This document shows positions 25,201-34,506 of a DNA stretch of 64,000 nucleotides, piece after piece. Source of the DNA: Panopea generosa. Taxonomy: Eukaryota > Mollusca > Bivalvia > Adapedonta > Hiatellidae. The stretch is from contig CM055902.1 in assembly GCA_029582155.1 (NCBI GenBank), positions 17,239,011 to 17,303,010 of the forward strand, in the 5' to 3' direction. Below the pieces are notes generated by a model. The model searched no databases. It was not told where the DNA came from and worked only from the letters and a program-made list of their open reading frames with translations. The translations under genes were made by a program, and so were the position numbers. How positions within the stretch are numbered: position 1 is the stretch's first letter; each line of letters starts with the position of its first letter.

Positions 25201-27093
25201 CCGAGCGAGAAGTGTGTGTTTCAAAAAGATCTTGACAACCTTTGACCCATATGTTACCTCGGTATTGTTATTCAAAATAAAATATAGCTAAACAATCTTG
25301 TCTCAACAAAATTATTGTAATAATTATATTAAAATAATAAAACTTTTTTTAAAAATGAAAAAAAAATGTCAGATCATTTTGGGTCAATTTTAGCCAAAGA
25401 CCATGGTAAATTGTCCGTGGTTTGTCCATGTACCGTTTTAGCACTGCATTGCATGGTGGTCTCCAAAAAGATTTGTTAAAGAGAAACTTATGAAAAAGGT
25501 TTCCTTTGAAATATTTATCTGTCCATTTGTTACCTGTAGGGCGATTCAGGCCCTTGTGGGCTTCTTGTTTAATAATAAAAAGATTGATAACAAGTCCCAT
25601 TAGCAAACTGTGTCTGGCATTTAATCCACATACTGTGTAGAGTGCATCTGTAGCTTGGATGCATTTTGTGTCTCAGACTAATTTCAATTTAAAATAAAAA
25701 TGTCATTGATTCTTGTTTGGTAATGGCAGTGATATATAGAATTTAATCACAATTGTTTAAAATATGGGAAATAATTCCCAAAGGAGAAACATTCCTTCAA
25801 GATAATGAGTCCACTAGTTCCTATGTAGGTGAATGACTCTCAAGAGGGCAGTACAAATATGCAAAATTGTTTGTAGGAATAACTGAGGAATATTCCTCTC
25901 TTTTATCATAAACCTCCAAACTTTGAGCTTGGTTACACACTTCAGTTCATTTTAAAGGTAGTATCTCAGGAAAATTGCTATAAATATCTAAGAAAATAAA
26001 ATTATTTTGATAGGGAATACTTTAGTATCTCATTATTTATGAATAAAATACAAATTATTTAGTTTTTCAAATTCAGCAAAAAGAGACAAAATATTTTTTA
26101 TTTGGAGTCGGTGGTAAAATTGAAATCACATGCACACTGATTGACAGGCTAACCCAAGGGGGTGCTAAGACCAAGTTATAAAATCACGTTTCATTAGGTT
26201 CTACTCAGATTCATTCTGAGGTCTTCTTCCACCAGTAAAACTGTATATGCCATATACAACCTGAAATATATTGAAAATGGCCTTAAACCCCATCCAAAAA
26301 AACATTTTTTTAAAAAAATCCTCATATACATCCTTTAAAAGCAGCTTTAAAAAAATCTACATTACAAGTACATGTAAGTTTTACTAAACTTCAGAGACAA
26401 TATCTACAGATCTACTTTCACACCATGTTAGAATTTTTATTTTTGCAATATGTGTTTGTGAAGCAACAGGATATCACTAATTCTTCTGCGGAAACTTCTG
26501 CTAGGTCATTTTAAATTTATTCCATGTTCCATCAACTGTTATATTTACCCTTATTTCATATTTTTTATTCAGCGGCATGTACAAGTCTAACACAAGATGG
26601 GTTTGGTCTGTTTGAACTGAAACATAATTCCAATGTGCTGCAACGTGATGCCTACTTTAAACCTGCCCCAGAGACTCTCCACCCGAACGACACCATCCTG
26701 ATGAACAGTAAGGTCAAATACCAAACATATGTTGAAAATTTTAACGATGTTTCTCAACTTAATGAAGAGGAGCTAAACATTATATGTGTCGCCCACCCAC
26801 ATAAGGCCTATGTGCAGAAACTCTGTAGAAATATAGTAGATGTGAATAAAACTGAGCAGCTTGTAATGCAAAAGGCTGCTACGAAAGAACTTTTACGTGC
26901 TAAGGAGCATTTCGGAGGTACAAGGCCATCTGTGCCGACCTCGGAAGAATTTAGAATGTTGTTATCAAACTCATCGATGTATCAGCAATATTTTGAAAAA
27001 GAAAACGAAGATGAAGGTGTGACTGGAGACAATGTCATGGTAAACTCAGATCATTCTGTAAAGTCAGAATCTAGATATGATCATAATATATAA
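10133..27093 (+). CDS. BTB/POZ-domain protein, seven coding exons, 751 aa
   Basis: Exons 10133-10258, 11316-12400, 14053-14146, 15209-15356, 18818-18912, 20407-20593 and 26573-27093 sum to 2256 nt, exactly 752 codons with the TAA, and all six junction phases agree. Residues about 8-125 form a BTB/POZ fold: WKRDILCDAVICTGS, then AHRIVLVAACPMLQSM, then SSFLQYLYDGFM and NVRDVEKIARMLQV. BTB domains mediate dimerisation and often recruit cullin-3 or corepressors. Residues about 177-184 (GRKKAKGHR) resemble a nuclear localisation signal. A Ser/Thr/Pro-rich linker follows, with SUMO-type sites (IVKVEK in exon 3, VKSE near the C-terminus), then acidic exons 4-5. There is no Kelch, BACK or C2H2 zinc finger. 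The C-terminal exon domain is unrecognised. Best guess is a nuclear BTB regulator. Splicing and isoforms are inferred. Confidence 0.82.
10361..10618 (-). mobile_element. Inverted-repeat family copy in BTB intron 1
   Basis: CTTCTCCACTGACCATTTAC to CCTTCCTGTGGAGAACT. It matches the reverse complement of 12974-13294 along its length (for example the AGGGGCACCCCAACACTTGA block). A direct duplication of about 95 bp flanks it (10266-10361, 10617-10723). Confidence 0.65.
10963..11195. mobile_element. TTAA-flanked MITE, copy 2 (inverted), in BTB intron 1
   Basis: TTAA at 10959-10962 and 11196-11199. The sequence is the reverse complement of copy 1, with the central palindrome GATTGCTCGTTACGAGCAAT intact. 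It lies 120 bp before BTB exon 2. Confidence 0.78.
11316..12400 (+). CDS. BTB gene, coding exon 2 (large)
   Basis: 1085 nt from acceptor TTCTTATTCGCAG to donor ACAG/GTTTGT, phase 0 to phase 2. It encodes the rest of the BTB domain (residues 43 to about 125), a charged hinge with the basic GRKKAKGHR stretch, and a long Ser/Thr/Gln/Pro-rich disordered region. It is flanked by inverted copies of one repeat (10361-10618 and 12974-13294). Confidence 0.9.
12447..12632. mobile_element. Small MITE in BTB intron 2
   Basis: TTTGTTTGCTGTGCTCTG near 12465 and GGAGCACAGCAAACAATATA near 12599 are inverted copies inside A/T-rich ends. The element begins about 45 bp after the exon 2 donor. Confidence 0.55.
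12974..13294 (+). mobile_element. Inverted-repeat family copy in BTB intron 2
   Basis: GGTTCTCCACAGGAAGGAAT to GGCCTGTGGAGAAGCC. Opposite orientation to 10361-10618. Its open frames are by-products. Confidence 0.65.
13401..13691 (+). mobile_element. SINE family 1 copy, full length
   Basis: Full architecture: GGGCCCAATAAGCACAGTCGG (A-box region), GAGTTTGAATCCCCC (B box), body, and a CAATCAAATCAATCAATC tail. Intron 2 of the BTB gene, upstream of exon 3. Confidence 0.85.
14053..14146 (+). CDS. BTB gene, coding exon 3
   Basis: 94 nt after acceptor TTTCTTTTCCAG. One base completes Ser, then 31 codons (MQDYADNSCPSSGP...) hold the SUMO-type motif IVKVEK. The donor ATG/GTACAC is weak, but phase 0 is what exon 4 needs. 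Skipping this exon would shift the frame. Inverted SINE copies lie on either side (13401-13691 plus, 14421-14717 minus). Confidence 0.75.
14421..14717 (-). mobile_element. SINE family 1 copy, full length
   Basis: Opposite orientation to the copy at 13401. It starts (genome left) with ATTGATTGATTG and ends with CTAATCAGGCCTGGC. Intron 3 of the BTB gene, so it forms an inverted pair around exon 3. Confidence 0.85.
15209..15356 (+). CDS. BTB gene, coding exon 4
   Basis: 148 nt from acceptor TTATTCTGTAG to donor AAAG/GTGAGT, phase 0 to 1. It encodes an acidic segment (EEGDEDCSDTELYNYGD) rich in Asp, Glu, Ser and Tyr, with no recognised domain. A 50-bp minisatellite begins about 65 bp downstream in the intron. 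Confidence 0.82.
15422..15996. repeat. Minisatellite, unit about 50 bp, about 11 copies (BTB intron 4)
   Basis: CTGGACTGGTAGCATATATT plus CTACCTCAAACCACAACAGA recur at 49-51 bp spacing. Open frames through it are by-products. Confidence 0.88.
16001..17500. other. BTB intron 4, plain AT-rich part
   Basis: Very AT-rich with short TATATA runs near 16935-16985. No exon with matched splice sites and no repeat seen. Confidence 0.5.
17504..17888. repeat. Minisatellite, unit 56 bp, about 7 copies (BTB intron 4)
   Basis: TAACATGTACTTGTATGTGA and GGTACCCCTCTTATCATTAC recur every 56 bp with few differences. Confidence 0.88.
18281..18500. repeat. Degenerate tandem repeat, unit about 60 bp, 4 copies
   Basis: CAACATGACATAGGGCA or close variants recur near 18288, 18350, 18393 and 18447, about 320 bp before BTB exon 5. 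Confidence 0.65.
18818..18912 (+). CDS. BTB gene, coding exon 5
   Basis: 95 nt after acceptor GCGTTTCACAG to donor TAT/GTAATT, phase 1 to 0. It encodes DDGRMDEAGTDKGYPTTQ followed by a Tyr/Ala-rich tail (ADYASYANY). No domain is recognised, and its role as a coding exon rests on phase agreement with exons 4 and 6. Confidence 0.75.
18913..20406. other. BTB intron 5
   Basis: A decayed tRNA-like fragment may lie at 19150-19330 (GTGTTCGATCC, TCCTGGGTAGAACCAGTAC). Otherwise no feature. Confidence 0.4.
20407..20593 (+). CDS. BTB gene, coding exon 6
   Basis: 187 nt after acceptor AAATTTCTTGTAG to donor AAAG/GTGAAC, phase 0 to 1. It encodes a basic 62-residue segment (YPKHGRFLQAGSQKS... QMKSPIVFLRPLQRKI). 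It does not match a family I recognise. Its phase-1 end fits both exon 7 at 26573 and the Crypton-domain exon at 37840, so it is the likely branch point for alternative 3' ends. Confidence 0.75.
20657..20842. mobile_element. Dispersed repeat near BTB exon 6
   Basis: GTACAATCAAAGCTGTCTTA to TTGGCTGTAC, with inner blocks CTTAAGACA repeated both ways. A related copy lies at 42589-42760 in the opposite orientation. Confidence 0.5.
21413..21700 (+). mobile_element. SINE family 1 copy, full length
   Basis: The best-preserved head: GCCGGGCCCGATTAGCTCAG and GAGTTCGAATCCC match Pol III A and B boxes. The tail ATTCAATCAATCAAACAATC ends just before the hAT-like element at 21719. Confidence 0.88.
22020..22215 (+). 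promoter_or_regulatory. Promoter-like cluster inside the hAT-like element
   Basis: Two GATTGGT boxes (reverse CCAAT) near 22025 and 22077, a CRE-like TGACGTAA near 22154 and TATAAAA near 22197 fall in order within 200 bp of higher CpG content. No coding sequence follows in frame. Confidence 0.3.
22803..22846 (-). mobile_element. SINE family 1, 3' tail stub
   Basis: Only the 3' terminal piece remains (GATTGATTGATTGATTGAAT then TTTAGCATC). Strong 5' truncation, nested inside the hAT-like element. Confidence 0.5.
23244..23525 (-). mobile_element. SINE family 1 copy
   Basis: Nearly full length on the minus strand, from ATTGATTGATTGAATATT to GAGCTTATCAGGCTTGGCC. It lies immediately right of the hAT-like element and left of SINE family 3. 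Confidence 0.82.
23570..23748 (+). mobile_element. SINE family 3 copy
   Basis: Shares the order GTGCTCAGC, GGTGTTAGTATAAACTGACT, GGGTAGGGTAACATACGATG, ATGCTCCAGTGTAACAGC with the reverse complement of 34604-34790. No clear Pol III boxes are left. SINE status is inferred from size and tail. Confidence 0.5.
24225..24450. mobile_element. TTAA-flanked MITE, copy 3
   Basis: Same orientation as copy 1 (CCCTTTACTCCATAGATACT to AAGTAAAGGG). The left target copy is decayed to TTTA; the right TTAA is intact. The flanking 90 bp to the right is duplicated at 34511-34599. Confidence 0.75.
24543..25033. mobile_element. MITE B, 491 bp, with long inverted repeats and TTAA target
   Basis: The left end AGCAACACATCCACGTTTGA continues about 70 bp as an inverted repeat of the right end (TTTAAACGTGGATGTGTTGCT). 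TTAA flanks both ends. The paralogous locus at 34595-34598 shows a single TTAA without the element, an empty site. Confidence 0.72.
25035..26572. other. BTB intron 6, right part
   Basis: No repeat structure or exon that I can support. AT-rich. Confidence 0.4.
26573..27093 (+). CDS. BTB gene, terminal coding exon 7 (isoform A)
   Basis: 521 nt from acceptor TTTTTATTCAG to TAA. It encodes 172 residues plus a split Ala: a compact-looking segment (LTQDGFGLFELKHN, ELNIICVAHPHKAYVQKLCR) followed by a charged tail ending VKSESRYDHNI. The composition is coding-like and the open frame spans the whole exon, but I do not recognise the domain. An AATAAA lies at 27211, and a 56-bp minisatellite fills the downstream sequence. 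Confidence 0.82.
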
Positions 27094-27179
27094 ATAGTGA
27101 GAAAAAAAAAGCATCCTGTATATAATGACTTTTCGGAAAGCAGCTGCATAAATAAGAAAGATTATTTGAATCTAAATAT

Positions 27180-28745
27180 AGTGGGATATTGAGGAAATGG
27201 CTGTATATGAAATAAAAGTGATTTGATTGAAACAGCTGTGATACTGGAAAAACAGTTGTGTAAAAAAGAAAGGTGATTTGAAGGAAACAGCTGTTGGTAT
27301 AAAGTGATATTGGAAAAACAATTGCGTAAAAAAGAAAGGTGATTTGTAAGAAACAACTGTGTATATAAAGTGATATTGGAAAAACAATTGTGTAAAAAAG
27401 AAAGGTGATTTGAAGGAAACAGCAGTAAAAATGACATTTTGCAAAAGCATTTGCATGTAAATAGGTGATTTGGATGAAACAGATGTAAATATAAAGTGAT
27501 ATTGGGGTAACAACTATGTAGAAGAGAAAAGTGATTTGAAGGAAAAAGCAGTGGATATGGAGGTGATTTGGGGTGAGTGCAGTGGGGACAACTGTGTATA
27601 AAAAAGGTGATTTGGGATGAGTGCTGTGGGGACAACTGTGTATGAAAAAGGTGATTTGGGGTGAGTGCAGTGGGGTCATCTGTGATTAAAAAAGGTGATT
27701 TGAAAGAAACACCAATAAATTGAAGTGATGCTTGGTAAACAGTGATGTAAGGAAAAAGATGATTTGAAGAAAATGGGTGCAGAAATAGTGATGTTTGGAA
27801 AATGGCTGTCTATAAAAGAATTGTGATTTGAAGTGCAGATATAGTGATGCTTAGCAAACAGCTGTATGTAAAAGAAAGGTTTTTGAAGTGCAGAAATAGT
27901 GATGTTTGGGAAACCGCTGTCTGTCAAAGAAAGGTGATATGAAGTGCAGAAATAGTGATATTTGGGAAACCGCTGTCTGTAAAAGAAAGGTGATTTGAAT
28001 TGCAGAAATAGTGATGTTTAGGACACCGCTGTCTGTAAATGAAAGGTGATATAAAGTGCAGAAATAGTGATATTTGGGAAACCGCTGTCTGTAAAAGAAA
28101 GGTGATTTGAATTGCAGAAATAGTGATGTTTAGGAAACCACTGTCTGTCAAAGAAAGGTTTTTGAAGTGCAGAAATAGTGATGTTTGGGAAACCGCTGTC
28201 TGTCAAAGAAAGGTGATATGAAGTGCAGAAATAGTGATATTTGGGAAACCGCTGTCTGTAAAAGAAAGGTGATTTGAATTGCAGAAATAGTGATGTTTAG
28301 GAAACCGCTGTCTGTAAAAGAAAGGTGATTTGAATTGCAGAAATAGTGATGTTTGGGAAACCGCTGTCTGTAAAAGAAAGGTGATTTGAATTGCAGAAAT
28401 AGTGATGTTTGGGAAACCGCTGTCTGTAAAAGAAAGGTGATTTGAAATGCAGAAATAGTAATATTTGGGAAACCGCTGTCTGTAAAAGAAAGGTGATTTG
28501 AATTGCAGAAATAGTGATGTTTGGGAAACTGCTGTCTGTAAAAGAAAGATGATATGAAGTGCAGAAAAAAGTGATGTTGGGGAAACCGCTGTCTGTAAAA
28601 GAAAGGTGATATGAAGTTCAGATATAGTGATGTTTGGGAAACCGCTGTCTGTAAATGAAAGGTGATTTGAAATGCAGAAATAGTGATGTTTGGGAAACTG
28701 CTGTCTGGAAAATAAAGGTGATATGAAGAAAATAGCTGTAAAAAG
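27180..28745. repeat. Minisatellite, unit about 56 bp, directly downstream of the BTB stop
   Basis: GAAACCGCTGTCTGTAAAAG, then AAAGGTGATTTGAATTGCAG, then AAATAGTGATGTTTGGG recur every 56 bp from about 27,780; a more diverged version of the same theme fills 27,180-27,780. Minus-strand open frames of up to 202 codons here are by-products. Confidence 0.88.
27211..27216 (+). terminator. Candidate polyadenylation signal for BTB isoform A
   Basis: AATAAA 118 nt after the TAA. It is the first canonical signal on the plus strand after the stop. Confidence 0.35.
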
Positions 28746-30310
28746 GGAGGATATTTGTGGGGGAAAAAACAATTTTTGTGCTTAGATGATATTTGGAAAA
28801 CAAATGTGTATTGAAAGTTTTGTGTAGGAAAGAGCTTTGAATAGAAATTGAAATATGATGGATGTCTGATAATCAGGAAATAACTTTAAAGTGATATTTG
28901 GAAAACAGCTTTGTATTAGATATTAATTTTCTTGGTAAGGCGGGTTTCTCTTTGACATTTTTGCTAAGACAGAGTTTTCTTTGATGCATTAGTTAGACTG
29001 TTTCTATGTGACATTTTGGTAAAGCAGATTTCCCTTTGATGCAGTCAGCAAGAAATATTTCCCTGTGACATCTTTGTAAGACACATTTTGAGATTTTGAG
29101 GCATTAGTAAGATAAGATTCCTGTGATGTTCTGGTAAGATATATATGTTACAGTTTAAAGAAATGAAATGCAGCATATTTCCTTTAGCATAATACATTTT
29201 ATATGTTTGTCATTTATAGGTCCACTTATAATACTCTAATTTAAGGAAGAAACTGTTTTTTGATGGTTGGAATTCTGGAACCTCTTGATTGGAGCGCTGT
29301 GTGCATTTAAAGGAAATATGTCAGGATTTTTCAAAATTTTAATAGATAAATTATTTTTTTCAATATATCATGCCTGTATATATACTGAATAACTCTGTGT
29401 TGCCATAAGGACATATTATGTTTAAACATATCGAAAACGGATTTCCTAACAGGTTGGACTAAAATAGATTTCCCGCTAGAATTTCAACATATTTTGTGAC
29501 TTATCAAATGAGTTGCATGATTTCATTTTGATATTGATTTGATCCATCATACTGGGCGGGTTACATATTGTAGAATCTGTTTCATCTTAGAAAGAGTTTG
29601 AATGATGATGTGAAGGTTGTCAAGTAGTAATCTGATTAAAATGTAATATTTGTCACGTTTTGTTGATGTGATATCTTAAACCATTTGGATTTTATTCATT
29701 TATGATAATGAGGTTCTGGCAGACTGCATATCTTGTATAGCATTTATCATGAATTTTATGGCAGGTAATGGTGCATAATTGGATAAATTTATAATTGAGT
29801 ATGTATTATATTAATTATTTAATTTGATGTATCTGCAGAATCATGCTATGGTGCTAGCTGAAGCAGTTTATATTTATTGATACACTGATTCATTTTTTGT
29901 CTCGCCTTTTCGAAGAAAAAAGAGACAGGTGTTACTTTTCCGTCAGCGTTGGTATCAACAATTCAACGTTAGATATATGTGTTTAGCTCCATTCATCAGA
30001 AACTGTTTGGCAGAGTCGCCAAATCTGGTCAATAAATGTATTATGGGTGGTACTGCTCAATCGTGTACAAATCATTTATTTGGGTTACTTGACCTATGAG
30101 GATGAATAAAAAATTGGCTTGCACAATGTTATGTTTTTATTAAGGTCTGTTGGTTTGGAGTCACCAAATTTGGTCCATAGTTTTCTTATGGATTATACTA
30201 CGCAACACTAATGGTCCATGCAGTATTTAGGGTGACCTTGACTTCAGACTTTGTGGATGGATAACTCGGCTTACACACTGTTTAGTTTTTGTGTTACGCT
30301 GTGATGTCAC
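28746..30310. other. Downstream of BTB isoform A
   Basis: 28920-29110 holds four decayed copies of a roughly 60-bp motif (TTTCTYTTTGATGCATTAGT and similar). 29900-30250 includes GTCTCGCCTTTTCGAAGAAA with GAGACAGGTGTTA, a dispersed-repeat look. No gene. Confidence 0.4.
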
Positions 30311-30500
30311 TTTCACTAAACATCTCAACTTGAGAATTTCCTCAACTCAAATCTTTGAAAGGTTAGAACTTCATTTACATTGAGAAAATGCGTATCTATG
30401 GAGTAAAGGGTTAATGTGTAATGAGATAAAAGTAATCATTCAAAGAAATTGAAATTTCTGAGTTCTGAGAAAATCTCTCAACTTGAGATGTTTAGTGAAA
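30311..30500. mobile_element. Short inverted-repeat element, 190 bp
   Basis: TTTCACTAAACATCTCAACT at the left is the reverse complement of the right end (AGTTGAGATGTTTAGTGAAA read in reverse). The middle holds a TTAA-MITE tip. Confidence 0.55.
30386..30413. mobile_element. TTAA MITE terminal fragment
   Basis: GCGTATCTATGGAGTAAAGG GTTAA is an isolated end of the family sitting inside another inverted-repeat element. Confidence 0.55.
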
Positions 30501-30529
30501 CTGGCCCCAGTGTCTCAAATAGCAGTTTG

Positions 30530-30788
30530 ATCTAGATTAACTTGGCTTACAAAATGTTAACTTGGCCTACAAAATGTTAACTTGGTTTACAAAATGTTAA
30601 CTTGGCCTACAAATTATTAACTTGGCCTACAAAATGTTAGCTTGATCTACAAAATGTTAACTTGGCCTACACAATGTTAACTTGGCCTTCAAATAATAAA
30701 CTTGGCCTACAAAATGTTAACTTGGCCTACAAAATGTTACATTTAACTTGGTCTATAAAATGTTAACTTAGCCTACAAAATGTTAAGT
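30530..30788. repeat. Tandem repeat, unit 19-20 bp, about 13 copies
   Basis: TTAACTTGGCCTACAAAATG repeated with single-base variants. Confidence 0.85.
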
Positions 30789-31639
30789 GTAAAGCTTCAT
30801 TTCTTTGAAACTGTTTGTCCAAAAAACACCAGAGTGTGTTCATAGTCTCACTTTGTGATGAGGTGTTGTAGGAGACATTTAAATCCATAGACTTCTCTTG
30901 TTGTATAGGGCATTATTTATAATAGAAGGGAAGACAGTTTTATTTATTGCTTATATTACATTATGTTTTATGTCTCTGACAGAGATTATTGGTAGACTAT
31001 TAATTTAATTATTTTTAAAAATAGAGTCTGATGTTACAAAATAACAGAATAATTTAATGTGTTTTATTTAAAAGCACCAAAATGATTTCATTAGAACCGT
31101 AACAAAACTGTAAGATTGTCATTTACATCAATATATTTCTGTGTGGTATGTAGAATTGAGATGTAAAGAAAAAAAACAAACCTGCTTTTAATGACAGGTT
31201 TGTGACATTTTCTCTATTATTATGTACATGCATGTATGAATTTTTAATTTTTCTTTTAATATATTGTATTCATGGTAAACAATAAAAAATACCAAAGTTT
31301 ACAGTTTGCTTTATTTTGTCTGTATTATTTCATCCATGTTTTTCATGAAATGGCCAAGTATTTGTTTGTCAAAAAGATGTGTAAATTAAACTATAGTTCA
31401 ATAAATATGCATTACATTTCAAACAATTCAAAACTTCTGTTTCCGGTTTTTAGCTCTACCACTCAAAGACTGGATGAGCTTAACATTTTGGTAACTCTGT
31501 CTGATATCTGATGACGAGTAGCTGCACATTCTCTGAAAACATCAGATAAATTATTATTGTTCCCCGCTGGGTGTATCTTGAAGTAAGAAATATTATTTCA
31601 GTCTGAAACTTATCACAATTTTTTTTTCATAACTTGACA

Positions 31640-31790
31640 AGTCGTGCTGAAAGTGTTCCTGGGAAACAAGTGCAGAGCATATGTAGATAAAGTGTCTTAC
31701 TCAAGGACACCACACATGGCTATGACCCTTAAGTTAACCCTCCAACCAGTGACCCTCTGACCCTAGGTCCAATGCTCTACCAAAAGATCA
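31640..31790 (-). mobile_element. SINE family 4 copy
   Basis: Contains CTCAAGGACACCACACATGG and CTCTACCAAAAGA, the reverse complement of a tRNA-like head with a TGGTAGAG A-box and the GTGTCCTTGAGCAAG body. Confidence 0.5.
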
Positions 31791-31819
31791 ATTTCTTCAC
31801 ATTTAGAAACAACCATGCC

Positions 31820-32415
31820 TTTACCTCATTTTATGTTTTTTCTTCATTCCATGCTTTTCGTTCATTACATATTTTTTCTCCATTCCATGCTTTTCTTTCA
31901 TTACATGTATTTTCTTCAGTTCATGCTTTTTCTTCATTACATGTATTTTCTTCATTACATGCTTTTTCTTCATTACATGTATTTTCTTCATTTCATGCTT
32001 TTTCTTCATTACATGTATTTTCATCATTTCATGCTTTTTCTTCATTACATGTATTTTCTTCATTACATGCTTTTTCTTCATTACATGTATTTTCATCATT
32101 TCATGCTTTTTCTTCATTACATGTATTTTCTTCATTACATGCTTTTTCTTCATTACATGCTATTTTCTCCTTCCATGCTATTTCTTCAATCCCTGTGTTT
32201 CTTGATTCCATGCTGTTTTCTCCTTCCATATATTTTCTTCATTCCATGTTTTTTCTCCATTCACTGCTTTTTCTTCATTATATGCTTTTTCTCAATTACA
32301 TGCTATTTTCTTCTTCCATTCTTTTTTCTTCATTACATGCTTTTTTTGTCATTCCATGCTTTTTCATCATTCCATGCTGTTTCCTCATTCCATGTTTTTT
32401 TCTTCATTACATGGC
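31820..32415. repeat. Tandem repeat, unit 18/36 bp, pyrimidine-rich
   Basis: TTCTTCATTACATGTATT alternates with TTCTTCATTACATGCTTT. The 18-bp unit is a multiple of three, so open frames of up to 272 codons arise in several frames on both strands; none is a gene. Confidence 0.88.
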
Positions 32416-32464
32416 CTTTACAGATTTTAAATTGATCAAGAAAATGAAACAACAAATCATTGGA

Positions 32465-32690
32465 ATCGAAGCTTTGTGGGCATATAATGGTAAAGCATCA
32501 TACTCACTATCAGAGGTTGATGGGTTCAGTCCCCCCCCACCCCACCCCACCCCACCCCACAACTACCGCAGCCATGTGTGGTGTCCTTGAGCAAGACATC
32601 CAATCCACATAGCCCTTAGTACTGGTCAGGAAGACATCCAGCAAGATTTGTAAAAGTTGTATAAAGATTTTGTCAAAATAAATTATAAGA
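32465..32690 (+). mobile_element. SINE family 4 copy with C-rich expansion
   Basis: Head AATGGTAAAGCATCATACTC, a (CCCCA)n run at 32531-32561, then GTGTGGTGTCCTTGAGCAAG and a T-rich end. The C-rich repeat expands where the B box should be. Confidence 0.5.
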
Positions 32691-32782
32691 AATGTTACGG
32701 TTTAAATTATTTACAATGTAATTTTAGAGAGACTGCTCATAAATACAGTAAATGTCATGTGCCCAGCAGTGAAATCATTATG

Positions 32783-32960
32783 GAATGTGTGGTCCAGTGG
32801 TAGAGTATCAGACCAAGGATCCGAGGGTCATGATTTCGATCCTCCGCCGCGGCCATGTCTTGTGTTCTTGAGCAAGACACTTTATCCTTATACTGGTTCA
32901 AACCAGGAAGATTTCGAGCGTGATTTGTCTTTTAAAACTGTAATAATTTGCTTCACAATC
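32783..32960 (+). mobile_element. SINE family 4 copy
   Basis: tRNA-like head GTGGTCCAGTGGTAGAGTAT, B-box-like GATTTCGATCCTCC, body GTGTTCTTGAGCAAGACACT. No functional tRNA: the acceptor stem does not pair. Confidence 0.6.
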
Positions 32961-34192
32961 AGAGTAAAATTAATAAGTTTGAATTAAGTGAAATCAAGTT
33001 AAATTCATAATCTCTCATGTTTCCCTCTTGACAGTAGGGTATAAATTGTTCCATACAAAAAAAATAAACAAGACATTAAACTCTTAGAATATCGAGAAAG
33101 CGATATAGAAATACATCATATGTAACAGATTTAATGCCATATTGAAATAATCTGAAGGACATATTAACGGCAAACAATGAAACTCTCACAAAACATGCAA
33201 ACAGTTTTCTTTGTATTTCATTTAATACACACTAATTATTTCCAACGGGAGAATTTGTAAATCATTGATACAGTGAGATTATAATTTGTTTCACTTTAAC
33301 AAAGGACTTAATAATTCCTTGTTTTAATATAGTATATGTTTGTAATATGATATTTTTGCTATGATAATATTTGTCATTATTTTTACAAGATTTTGAACAA
33401 AAATGTTAATAAATGATATATAAGTTCTCATTTTATGATAAATGGCTTCATTTGAATCCGATCCATATCTGTTAAATTACTGTGTTTCCAAGGAGTTCCT
33501 TCTAAAATGACCAATAATCAGTTGAAAATTGACACTATTTGTGTGAAATATGTTAGAAATAACACGATACATGGATTCCTTTGTGCTGCATGTACTTTTA
33601 TTATAGACATTTGCTTGCAAAACTCATACAAGAACCAATCTGTATGAATATCTGCCCATCATTCGCGAACCTTTGAATGTGCTTGGTACTTCTTAAAAAC
33701 TAGCAGTTGGAGTATCATATGAAGTCACATGATTGTTTCACTTATAGCATGGACATTGAAAACATTTAAGTTGGTATAAAATCAAAATTATGAAATCTGA
33801 AAAAAAACTGCAACTATAACATTTGGATAAACCGGTCTTGCACAAAGAGATTCAGTAGATTCATTTTGTGTAAAGTTTCAAAGTTGAGATATATTGCATT
33901 ATAATGAAAGGGAAATCATTATTATTTGAGATAAAACATTAAAAAAATATTTGTTTCCTTTATGATGCCATGTTTATAAATTGGTTCAAAATTTCTGCTC
34001 AATAAGTTATGGTGCACATGGTCTAGTATCGGGGGATCAGACCCAGGATCACGGGGTCAACTTTTGGTGGTGTGCACACCCACAGACTTGCTGTTTGAAA
34101 ACATGATAAAAAGAAACACTCAGAATTAACTATAAACCATAGCAATCTTACTTACAGCACATCAGCCGAGTTCATCCTCTTCTTTTTCATCC
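32961..34192. other. Plain AT-rich sequence
   Basis: No gene, exon or repeat supported apart from a possible decayed tRNA-like fragment near 34010-34075. Confidence 0.4.
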
Positions 34193-34360
34193 GCCGGGCC
34201 CGATAAGCTCAGTTGGTTACACGTCTAACTATCAATCCAGCGGTCGTGAGTTTGAATCCCAGCCCGACAACAGTCTCCATGATGATTGAAATACGAAATT
34301 GTGTCTCATTATTATTCGTCTCTCACTGCTGATTTAAGTGGAAAAGTTATCAGTTATCAG
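34193..34360 (+). mobile_element. SINE family 1 copy, 3' end replaced
   Basis: Intact head (GCCGGGCCCGATAAGCTCAG) and body to CAGTTATCAG, then an abrupt switch to the interior of the TTAA MITE family at about 34361. The LINE-type tail is missing. Confidence 0.8.
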
Positions 34361-34506
34361 GAGCAATCTGAACACTTCCTGCACTGTTTTCCACTCTGTC
34401 AGTTGATATAAACATAATTCACCCAATAATTCAAAAGCCTTCTATATTAGGTGTCCAAAGGCGTCTATATTAGAGGTGTCCAAAGGTGTTTATATGAAGT
34501 AAAGGG
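34361..34506. mobile_element. TTAA MITE, copy 4, left-truncated
   Basis: The right half of the family joined directly to a SINE family 1 body. It ends AAGTAAAGGG/TTAA and is collinear with copy 3 plus its right flank. Confidence 0.72.

Noticed and set aside
27071-28803. Minus-strand open frames of 62-202 codons
   Set aside because: They are read-through of the 56-bp minisatellite downstream of the BTB stop.
31772-32590. 272-codon repetitive protein gene (FSSLHAFSSLHV repeats)
   Set aside because: An 18-bp DNA tandem repeat is open in several frames and on both strands; there is no splice or start context.
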